Virus record (IMG/VR): IMGVR_UViG_3300005832_000019
Location: 1-34,331 of that record
Source of the DNA: a virus
Strand: one strand, 5' to 3'
DNA: 34,331 nt
Part shown: piece by piece, positions 20,710 to 27,585 of the stretch
Layout: each line of letters begins with the position of its first letter
Numbering within the stretch: position 1 is the stretch's first letter
Notes under the pieces: generated by a model
Databases searched by the model: none
Told to the model about the DNA's origin: nothing
What the model saw: only the letters and a program-made list of their open reading frames with translations
Translations under genes and position numbers: made by a program

Positions 20710-23533
20710 GTAATAATGCATTTTGGTTTAAATCTTTAATTATCTTTTTTGCTATTACTTTTTCATCCAATTTAATTTCCAATGTTTTTCCAATACCAAT
20801 TTTTAAATAAGCTTCTTGTTTTATTTTTTCCGCTAATTCCTTATATAAAATATTTTTTTCGTTTTTAAAATATTTATCATACAATTTTTCAATCATTGGT
20901 ATTGACATTTCATCAATATCCTTACATCGTAACGCTTGATATTTTTCTTGCGCCCAACAAATACGATTGTAAAAGTCTCGCATTAAAAGAATTATGCTTA
21001 ATTTTCGAATTGGTAATCCAGCTTTTTTTCTTTCATCCACGTTCTTAGCCACATCCATTTCTAATAATTTTAAATTTCTATTAAGCGCCTTATTCCTTCT
21101 AATCAATTCAGTAGTTTCACCGAAATTCAGAATGTGTGCGCCTGTCATTATTAAAGCCGGCATAATACTTTCGTTTATATCGTTTTTGTCTTGCACTTGC
21201 TCGTGTATATATCCAAAAAACTCACCTTTATTTTTTCGATATAAACGCATTGGACTGTCCGCTTCAATGAAATTATCAAATTGAACATGATGCTGTGATA
21301 TAATATATCCATTAATAAAATCACTATCTAAGAATTGCCTAAATGGTTTTTGCTTTAATAATATTTCATCTGTATCTATCCAAAATATCCATTCATTTTT
21401 TGCTTGTTTAACGACATAATTCCTGGCATTAGAAAAACCCCAATAATCAGGAGCCTGAATGCTTTTTTCTAAATATATTATTTTGACTTTTTTATATTTA
21501 CCTATTCTTCGCTCTAATTCTTTGTTTTCATTTTGCTTGTGGTCAAGCCCAATAATTATTTCATCTACTTCATAATTAATAGAATCAAGCATTCTTTCAA
21601 TTTCTTTTTCGGCATCTTTGGCAATAATACAAGCAGAAATCCCGGCATAAGGCCTTGTTAATAAATATTTTTTTCCTAAATCACGATTTCTTATAGCAAG
21701 ATCATCTTTTGTATATTTAATAAGATAATTACCCAATCTCTCGCCATACATTCCAATCATATTATGAATAATATTCATCTTAAAATCTTTTCTGTGCCCT
21801 AACATTGTGCGAATATCATTTTTATCAAAACAATTAACGTGGTAATAAACATCATTTTCCATATTTTCTAAATGGCTGAGTTTTTCCCAAGCACCCTTTG
21901 GTACAGTAATAAATATTTTCCCGCCTGACCTCACCATATTTTCTAATCTGGATAATTCTGCAATAGGATCAAGTACATGTTCCAAATATTCACCAATAAA
22001 AATGGCATCATATTTTATTTTTTTTAGGTCATCTTCATTATTTGTGAAAAATATATTATCCGGATATTTAGCGTATTTTTTTATTCTTATTTTAGCTTTT
22101 TCAATAGCCTTTTCACTTATGTCATATCCTGTTATCCTACAATTAGGATTTCTATTGCTAGAAAGAATCGTTGCCCAACCCATATGACAAGCATAATCCA
22201 ATATCTTTTCTATTTTATTATCTTGTATTTGTTGTGATAACCATTTAAAACGTGTATTTTGCTCCATTGCCTCTAAATCTAAATCTATTTTTTCGTGCGT
22301 TTTTTCGTTCTCATATATTTCTTTTAATGATTCTTTGCCGTCAACAAATCTAAGCATATTGTCTATTTGTTCTTTTTTTTCTAAATAATTAACATCTACC
22401 ATATTTTTGGATGGTAATATTTTTCTTTGAATTAACTCTCTCGCAGCCACAATATCACTTTCATAAATAAATTTATTGATTATTCCCTGAGTATTTTTTG
22501 ACCTTATTTCAAAATGCAATATAGCATCATCAATTATTTTTTTTGCTATATTATCCCAGTTGTATTTTTTTATTATTGATTCTTTATCTATATTTGTTTT
22601 TTTATTTTTTAATTGCTTTTTTAGTTCTACGATAAAATTATCATTATAAATATCTTCTTGCTCGGGATTGTCAATTTTTATATGGCCAGTTTCTACCAAT
22701 GCAAATCCATTTGTGGAAATAAAAGCCGTTCCATTTCCTTGTGCTTCTATTGCAGATATACAAAATATTTCTGGGAATTCCGTTGGATATATAACAGCTT
22801 TACTTTCCGCAAGATTCTCATATAATTCCTTTTTGTTAAAATTTGCTAATTTAATGTTATAACCGATCTTTCCTAACCTAGCCATATAATCCAAGCAAAT
22901 AGATGTTATTTTATCTACTTTGGGATCATTGATCGATTGATAAGTACAAATCATAAACTCTAAATCCTTATCTCCTAATTTTTCATAAATTTGTAAAGCT
23001 CTATACAATCCCCGTTCTGGTCGGGATGTATACATTATTTTATGTTTTTTTTCTTTATAATTAATTAATATTTCAGAATCAATACCATTAGGAATTATTT
23101 TTATTATCGATTCTAATTCCGGTAAATTTTGCAAATATTGTTTTTTATGAAAATCTGATAAACAATACATATAATCAATATTGTAAATTACAGACATAAG
23201 CATATCTTTATCTACTAAAATATCGTGATTCCATAAAATATTTAATTTTGAATTTATTTTATTTTTGAATAAATCAAGAAATCTACTAACAATCAATATA
23301 TCGCATTCACCACAAAGAACGAATTGGTTCCAATTATCAATATTGTAGTATTTAACATTTTCATAAATACCGGGATTATCACATTTGCAAAAAACATCTA
23401 CATTATGACCCATTTTTGCTAATGCTCTGGCCACATAAATAACAGCAGATTCACTACCACCTAAGGCTTTCTCATTTATACTATTACCATTGAATTCAAT
23501 CCCAGCCGTTGCTATTACTATATCTAACTTCAT
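20699..23533 (-). CDS. GT4 - methyltransferase - GT2 fusion (944 aa)
   Basis: Three enzyme domains in one chain. Residues 1-345 are a GT-B glycosyltransferase of GT4 type: GGSESAVIYVARAL (25-38), nucleotide-sugar region SRPERGLYRAL (170-180), and PEIFCISAIEAQGNG (254-268). About 425-610 is a class I methyltransferase with ILDYACHMGWA (444-454, a variant of LDxGCGxG), an acidic GYDIS (469-473) and EYLEHV (515-520). About 630-880 is a GT-A family 2 glycosyltransferase with WIDTDE (718-723), whose DTD motif binds the metal. AAGGAG (23541-23546) lies 7 nt from the ATG. It probably decorates virion or cell-surface glycans; the substrate is unknown. Confidence 0.85.
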   Translation of the reverse strand: MKLDIVIATAGIEFNGNSINEKALGGSESAVIYVARALAKMGHNVDVFCKCDNPGIYENVKYYNIDNWNQFVLCGECDILIVSRFLDLFKNKINSKLNILWNHDILVDKDMLMSVIYNIDYMYCLSDFHKKQYLQNLPELESIIKIIPNGIDSEILINYKEKKHKIMYTSRPERGLYRALQIYEKLGDKDLEFMICTYQSINDPKVDKITSICLDYMARLGKIGYNIKLANFNKKELYENLAESKAVIYPTEFPEIFCISAIEAQGNGTAFISTNGFALVETGHIKIDNPEQEDIYNDNFIVELKKQLKNKKTNIDKESIIKKYNWDNIAKKIIDDAILHFEIRSKNTQGIINKFIYESDIVAARELIQRKILPSKNMVDVNYLEKKEQIDNMLRFVDGKESLKEIYENEKTHEKIDLDLEAMEQNTRFKWLSQQIQDNKIEKILDYACHMGWATILSSNRNPNCRITGYDISEKAIEKAKIRIKKYAKYPDNIFFTNNEDDLKKIKYDAIFIGEYLEHVLDPIAELSRLENMVRSGGKIFITVPKGAWEKLSHLENMENDVYYHVNCFDKNDIRTMLGHRKDFKMNIIHNMIGMYGERLGNYLIKYTKDDLAIRNRDLGKKYLLTRPYAGISACIIAKDAEKEIERMLDSINYEVDEIIIGLDHKQNENKELERRIGKYKKVKIIYLEKSIQAPDYWGFSNARNYVVKQAKNEWIFWIDTDEILLKQKPFRQFLDSDFINGYIISQHHVQFDNFIEADSPMRLYRKNKGEFFGYIHEQVQDKNDINESIMPALIMTGAHILNFGETTELIRRNKALNRNLKLLEMDVAKNVDERKKAGLPIRKLSIILLMRDFYNRICWAQEKYQALRCKDIDEMSIPMIEKLYDKYFKNEKNILYKELAEKIKQEAYLKIGIGKTLEIKLDEKVIAKKIIKDLNQNALLQVI

Positions 23534-23564
23534 TAAAAAACTCCTTGTCTTAATTATAATATAT

Positions 23565-23574
23565 ATTATATCTC
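23565..23574 (-). promoter_or_regulatory. own promoter of the glycosyltransferase fusion
   Basis: The minus strand reads TGAGATATAATATATA just upstream of the gene at 23533. It matches the GATATAATA core of the late promoter but not its AAGTG start or its A-run. A second TATAAT lies 12 nt further downstream. It lies between the terminator at 23591 and the start codon, so the gene is probably transcribed on its own. Confidence 0.5.
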
Positions 23575-23583
23575 AAAATATAT

Positions 23584-23614
23584 TAAAAAACCCCGTATTA
23601 TTTGGGGCTTTTTA
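23584..23614 (-). terminator. intrinsic terminator after the capsid transcript
   Basis: On the minus strand GCCCC and GGGG pair around a 9-nt loop, followed by TTTTTT. The stem is flanked by A/T pairs that lengthen it. A five-T run on the plus strand could make it work in both directions, but no plus-strand gene is near. It begins 6 nt after the stop codon of the 65-aa gene and separates the capsid transcript from the glycosyltransferase fusion. Confidence 0.8.
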
Positions 23615-23619
23615 ATTCA

Positions 23620-23817
23620 TTAAATCATTTTTTTAAATAGATAATGAATGTTTTCAATATCTATTTTTTCAAGTTTGCGAAACCCTAACATGTGAGCTTC
23701 TAATTTTTGTTCTAATTCTCTTACTAAATCCTCATCAATATTTTCTATTTTCTTTTCTTCCGTTTCTTTTTCTACTCGTTTTTCATTTGTCTCTTTTTTT
23801 ATTTTTTTTTCTGTCAT
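23620..23817 (-). CDS. 65-aa Lys/Glu-rich protein downstream of capsid gene
   Basis: The first half (MTEKKIKKETNEKRVEKETE...) is nearly all Lys and Glu and probably disordered. The second half (about 29-65) is an amphipathic helix pair (LVRELEQKLEAHMLGFRKLE). An AGGAG lies at 23824-23828, 6 nt from the ATG, just after a strong hairpin. It is in the position often held by small capsid decoration or head-completion proteins, but the sequence shows no such motif. Last gene before the terminator. Confidence 0.55.
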   Translation of the reverse strand: MTEKKIKKETNEKRVEKETEEKKIENIDEDLVRELEQKLEAHMLGFRKLEKIDIENIHYLFKKMI

Positions 23818-23834
23818 AACTAACTCCTAAAATA

Positions 23835-23864
23835 AATAGAGTGGGTTATTATACCCACTCTATT
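23835..23864 (-). promoter_or_regulatory. 12-bp hairpin between capsid and 65-aa genes
   Basis: Twelve perfect base pairs (AATAGAGTGGGT with ACCCACTCTATT) enclose a 6-nt loop. It lies 9 nt after the capsid stop codon and 6 nt before the next gene's AGGAG. The tail on the minus strand is TATTTTA, a poor U-run, so partial termination or 3'-end protection of the capsid mRNA is more likely than full termination. Confidence 0.7.
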
Positions 23865-23873
23865 AAATCGATA

Positions 23874-25022
23874 CTATGCGATTCCGTCTAGTCTACCGTG
23901 TGCAGTCTCTTCTTTGAATTCCATTCCATAAGTACCAGCAACATAACCCTTTTTGGCTAATGATCCATCGTCATAAGGTTTGGAACCAAAACTATTCCCA
24001 ATATAAGGTGCTATTTTAATAAAATCCTTTCTTAGACAAAGCACCGTACCGCTTGGAATCCATCTTATTTGCCTAATCGCAAGACGACCAAAATCTGATA
24101 GATATGTTTCTGCCGGTTGTACACCAACTACCGTTTCCTGAATCGTTTGCTGTATTCTGGAATCCCTCGAATTAGAAATTTTTCTAAATGCAGTCACCCC
24201 AGCATACAAAGCGTATTTATCAATATTTGATTCAAGATCAGTATAAGTATTAATTGAAGCCATTACATTATTTAAAATTGAATTCGAAAATGTTGCATGA
24301 GAAACAATGTTTGTTGTGATTGAGTGATAAATACCAGCCATAGTTGTTTCTTTATCATCCGCTCCGATAGTATTTCCGTTAGTTCTACCCATCAAACAAG
24401 CTTTTTCTAATTGCTTCATTGCTTCTGTTGTTTTGTCAACTACTTCTTCGTCAAAAGGTTCTGGTTTTCCGGAAACTTTCATAACAACTTTGTTAGCTAG
24501 ATTAGAAATATTAATATCTTCTCTAAACGTTTGAACAAAATTAAATTTATTAACACGGATTGTCCTTCTTTGTTCCCTTATTTCCGCACCCTCATAAAGC
24601 GCACTACCCAAAAACATTAATTGCGTTCCTGCCGCAGCACTATTTGCTGTAGTTCCTGCATAAGCACGAGTTACGTAAATTGTTGCGGAAGATGTGCCTA
24701 CCGACGTGATATACATTTGCTCACCAGTACCAGATTCTTTTGCTAGAATATCGCCAATTTTTAGATATGCTGCATTTGCGCCAATTTCTATTCCATTAGA
24801 TGTTCCCGCACTAGAAGCTATTGCAGAAGAAGTTGTATAACTATCTGGCAATAATGTTTTTTGTTCCCAAGAATACAATTTGGATTTTATTGATTCGTCC
24901 GCATCCCCAATGTCATCAAGAAATTTTGTTTGTGCAGGAGAGATCATGCTTACAATCTTACTAACATCTTCTCCTACTTCTGTTGAAAATATATCGTATA
25001 CTGCTACACCTGAAAAAGCCAT
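23874..25022 (-). CDS. HK97-fold major capsid protein, DUF5309-like
   Basis: 382 aa (MAFSGVAVYDIFSTEVGEDV at the start) directly after the scaffold gene. The layout matches the DUF5309/SU10-type capsid group: N-terminal arm, a Gly/Thr/Ala-rich insertion (about 70-135), then REQRRTIRVNKFNFVQTFRED (about 150-170, an 'R.N.tQ.F.e.i.vs' box), a long spine-helix-like segment KTTEAMKQLEKACLMGRTNG, and the end 'GTYGMEFKEETAHGRLDGIA'. There is no separate protease. It forms the shell lattice. High confidence for capsid; moderate for the exact family. Confidence 0.8.
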   Translation of the reverse strand: MAFSGVAVYDIFSTEVGEDVSKIVSMISPAQTKFLDDIGDADESIKSKLYSWEQKTLLPDSYTTSSAIASSAGTSNGIEIGANAAYLKIGDILAKESGTGEQMYITSVGTSSATIYVTRAYAGTTANSAAAGTQLMFLGSALYEGAEIREQRRTIRVNKFNFVQTFREDINISNLANKVVMKVSGKPEPFDEEVVDKTTEAMKQLEKACLMGRTNGNTIGADDKETTMAGIYHSITTNIVSHATFSNSILNNVMASINTYTDLESNIDKYALYAGVTAFRKISNSRDSRIQQTIQETVVGVQPAETYLSDFGRLAIRQIRWIPSGTVLCLRKDFIKIAPYIGNSFGSKPYDDGSLAKKGYVAGTYGMEFKEETAHGRLDGIA

Positions 25023-25040
25023 TTTAATACTCCTTACTTT

Positions 25041-25739
25041 TTAATTATTCGCTTTTCTTTGAGCTGCAAGATATAGCGCCATATCTCTTGTTGTTCGAGT
25101 TCTATTAGCTTTTTCTCTCAACTCATCAAGCGTTAAATCTTTATTTGTCGATATCGTTGGCTTAGCACTATCTGGTATTACCGAATTACTTGAACTGAAT
25201 TTACCAAACAAATCAGGATTCTTTACGTAGAATTCCTCAAATAATTCATCCAAATTTTTAACTTTGCCTTCTTTGTCTACCTCAACCAAACTTTTATCAA
25301 ATAGCTTTACATATTCAACTTTTTTAATACCCTTAATTTGTGCCAACATTTCTATTTTGTGCTGTATCCTAATGTTTTTTGCTTCTTGCCTTTGTCTTTC
25401 TAGTTCATCTTTTGTCTCTTTGTAAAGCTTTTCGAATTCACCTTGTTTTTCTAGTTTTTCATTTTCTTTCGCTTTTATTTCAGATTGGATTTTTTCAAGT
25501 TGTTGCCGATAATTCTTGGCCTCTTCATTCGCATCCCGCTTGGCTTTTAGGTTGTGATTGATTGCTTCCAAGATATTTTTGTTATTCTTGATTAAATCCT
25601 TTTCCTGATCGCTTAAACTCAAATTAGCAATTAAATTAGCGCTAGAATCATAACTGGTTTCATTTGGTTTTTCATTTTCATCTAGTTTTGTTGTTCCCTC
25701 AACATTTTGTTTACCTTCTTGGTTTTCAGGCTTAGTCAT
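25041..25739 (-). CDS. capsid scaffolding protein
   Basis: 232 aa, highly charged (MTKPENQEGKQNVEGTTKLD at the start). It has a long coiled coil from about 45 to 135 (AKNYRQQLEKIQSEIKAKEN), then 'EYVKLFDKSLVEVDKEGKVK' and a C-terminal helix pair. This matches phage scaffold (GP20/DUF4355-like) proteins that direct capsid assembly and then leave. It sits immediately upstream of the capsid gene and is driven by late promoter copy 2. Confidence 0.8.
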   Translation of the reverse strand: MTKPENQEGKQNVEGTTKLDENEKPNETSYDSSANLIANLSLSDQEKDLIKNNKNILEAINHNLKAKRDANEEAKNYRQQLEKIQSEIKAKENEKLEKQGEFEKLYKETKDELERQRQEAKNIRIQHKIEMLAQIKGIKKVEYVKLFDKSLVEVDKEGKVKNLDELFEEFYVKNPDLFGKFSSSNSVIPDSAKPTISTNKDLTLDELREKANRTRTTRDMALYLAAQRKANN

Positions 25740-25767
25740 ATATTAATCCTTCCGAGATAAATAAAGA

Positions 25768-25784
25768 TTTTTATTATATCACTT
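25768..25784 (-). promoter_or_regulatory. late promoter copy 2 (scaffold-capsid transcript)
   Basis: The minus strand reads AAGTGATATAATAAAAA, identical to the other three copies. It lies between the stop of the M15 peptidase gene (25792) and the scaffold ATG (25739), 28 nt upstream of the latter. The extended -10 is TGATATAAT; no shared -35 can be seen. Confidence 0.8.
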
Positions 25785-25791
25785 ATAAAAA

Positions 25792-26211
25792 TTAAACACT
25801 GATTAATACTAAATTATCACTATTAAAGTTTTCACATGAAAGATGCGTCCAGGTGGGGGTGTCCAATTCCATAGCAGCAAGACCTAAGCTTTTAAAATAA
25901 TTCACATAGTTTTCCCGGATTATATTTTGGACATCTGCCGCGGAAATGCCTTCTACTTTAATGTCAATTGCCATTCCCCTCTTGTGGGCTGAATTTTCAG
26001 CTCCGATTTTGCAATTATTATCCCTAAATCCTGAGTAATTATAATTACCCTTCATATGCCAGTTATTAATGATAACTGGTTTTTTGAAAAAATCACGCAC
26101 GCCCTGCGCAATCCACATAATTACAGGGGAAACAAAACGAATACTTTTTGTCCCGTATGTTTGAAAAATTTCTTTTGGCACAAATTCTTCTAGCTGGAAA
26201 TCTGGCGGCAA
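25792..26211 (-). CDS. M15-family peptidase endolysin
   Basis: 139 aa. The zinc site is clear: SAHKRGMAID (74-83, ligands His76 and Asp83) and WTHLS (121-125, ligand His123). This is the M15 layout of phage L,D/D,D-endolysins that cut peptidoglycan cross-links. The N-terminus reads FQLEEFVPKEIF as in the M15_3 group. The start is weak: a TTG (26211) with no GGAGG. The frame continues upstream through the A-run at the holin end, where an A-AAA-AAC site could feed it by a -1 shift. Partner of the holin just upstream. Confidence 0.85.
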   Translation of the reverse strand: MPPDFQLEEFVPKEIFQTYGTKSIRFVSPVIMWIAQGVRDFFKKPVIINNWHMKGNYNYSGFRDNNCKIGAENSAHKRGMAIDIKVEGISAADVQNIIRENYVNYFKSLGLAAMELDTPTWTHLSCENFNSDNLVLISV

Positions 26212-26222
26212 TCCGAAACTAT

Positions 26223-26630
26223 TTAGTTTTTTTTTTGAATGGCACTAATGACATCAGGCATCACTTTTTCAGCACTGCGCCCTATTACGTACCCACCTAG
26301 TCCAATTTGCAAAAGCGTCCAAGCTTGGGGAGCTAAACGAAATTTTAGCCAACCAAAACAATCCAATACCACAAGGAAAAGAAAGGTTAACATAGTAATT
26401 GGACGCCAACTGCGTTGTAACCACGAAGCCCCTTGCGCTTCTGCTTGAATAGTTTTTGATTGTGCTTCCATCAAGGATTGTTCATAATTCAAAACACGCG
26501 CTTTCATTTCATTTTGAATTAATTCCAATTTGTTCTTGAGTTCAAGTTTTTCTTCTTCGCTGGTGTGGATGTTATCAACTAATTCGGCGGCCGGCTTGAA
26601 GATATCGCCAAGAAAATTTAATATGCTCAT
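26223..26630 (-). CDS. holin of the 3TM / gene-transfer-release type
   Basis: 135 aa. An N-terminal helical part (SILNFLGDIFKPAAELVDNI, then a long EEKLELKNKLELIQ coiled coil to about 62) is followed by GASWLQRSWRPITMLTFLFL (67-86), the diagnostic 'WLqrsWRPitm' entry to the first membrane helix. A second helix covers about 100-117. Family members form the inner-membrane holes that release the endolysin. It ends IQKKN on an A10 run. The ATG overlaps the TGA of the 55-aa gene in an ATGA arrangement. Confidence 0.8.
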   Translation of the reverse strand: MSILNFLGDIFKPAAELVDNIHTSEEEKLELKNKLELIQNEMKARVLNYEQSLMEAQSKTIQAEAQGASWLQRSWRPITMLTFLFLVVLDCFGWLKFRLAPQAWTLLQIGLGGYVIGRSAEKVMPDVISAIQKKN

Positions 26631-26794
26631 TTATTTCTCCTTTGACTAATTATTATTGCGTTATGCATTGCAGTTGCTTCTTTTAATGAATTAAAACATT
26701 TAATAATAGTTCCTATTGGCTTATCTGTTTTACTCCTCTTCTTTTGTGTATGTCCGTGTACCACACAATATTTATTACCGCGTCTTTCTATCAT
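26627..26794 (-). CDS. 55-aa basic protein between head and lysis genes
   Basis: MIERRGNKYCVVHGHTQKKR, then TDKPIGTIIKCFNSLKEATA and MHNAIIISQRRNK. Its ATG overlaps the stop of the gp7-like head gene by 4 nt and its TGA overlaps the holin ATG by 4 nt, so all three are probably translated in a chain. The 'CVVHGH...SKTDKP.G..IKCF....EA..MH.AI' layout looks like a compact conserved domain, with two Cys and three His that might bind metal. No function known to me. Confidence 0.65.
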   Translation of the reverse strand: MIERRGNKYCVVHGHTQKKRSKTDKPIGTIIKCFNSLKEATAMHNAIIISQRRNK

Positions 26795-27585
26795 AATTTT
26801 ATTTGTCCAGGCGCCGGTATCATTCTATGACGGCAATTCCAGCCGCCGGGAGAAAAGAAGCCATTTAAACCACTTCTATTTAATCCGCTAAATTGTTCTA
26901 TTTGCTTGGCATTAAATACCTTCCCAACTCTAGCCCTACAAAAAGATCGTACTTTTTTATCTGCTATCGGGCCAGCATATAAATATCTTTTAACCCCTAT
27001 TTCATCATATAATTCCTGATCGATTGATCTTGATAACCCAAAAAGGCTTGTTCTCATATATGTTTTACTATACCGGGATAATTTTCCCGCTTTTTCTCCT
27101 CTACCAAATAAATCTCTTGATAAATTAGCGATCGTCCTTTTCATATCAGATTCAAGAGCAATAGCATTAACAAGTTGTGCTTTGATTAATCTGTCTAGCT
27201 CTTTTCCCTGTTGAAATAATTGGTCAAAATCAATTTTCTGTAATTGTTTTATTATTCTTGCATTTTTATAGTCAAATGTGCTTTTAACTCCTATTCCAAT
27301 ATTAAAATCCTTGGAATAGCCAGCTACTTTAACATATTGCTTTATGTGACCTTCAACCAAATTCTTATATTTTAATTTTTCGGAAATACTAAGCGCTTGT
27401 GCTTTAGAAAAATTTTTTGAAGTACGCTTTAATAGTCCCTTATCAAGATCAAAGTTTTGTTTTAATAATTCAGCTTCATATTTATCCTGATATCTATCAA
27501 TTGCAATTAATAATCTTTTATCAATACCTTGCAACCTATTATTTAATCTAATTAATTCCTTACTTAATTCCTCTTGTGTAGGCAT
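26791..27585 (-). CDS. SPP1 gp7 / Mu gpF-like head morphogenesis protein
   Basis: 264 aa, mostly helical. Its C-terminus has the family signature: DKKVRSFCRARVGKVF (about 208-223), then FFSPGGWNCRHRMIPAPG (about 243-260), the 'C....gk.f......pP.H..CRC.l.p' box in a variant form. Members are minor capsid proteins associated with the portal. It starts on the last base of the portal stop codon, so the two are coupled. Confidence high from the C-terminal box and the portal neighbour. Confidence 0.8.
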   Translation of the reverse strand: MPTQEELSKELIRLNNRLQGIDKRLLIAIDRYQDKYEAELLKQNFDLDKGLLKRTSKNFSKAQALSISEKLKYKNLVEGHIKQYVKVAGYSKDFNIGIGVKSTFDYKNARIIKQLQKIDFDQLFQQGKELDRLIKAQLVNAIALESDMKRTIANLSRDLFGRGEKAGKLSRYSKTYMRTSLFGLSRSIDQELYDEIGVKRYLYAGPIADKKVRSFCRARVGKVFNAKQIEQFSGLNRSGLNGFFSPGGWNCRHRMIPAPGQIKL

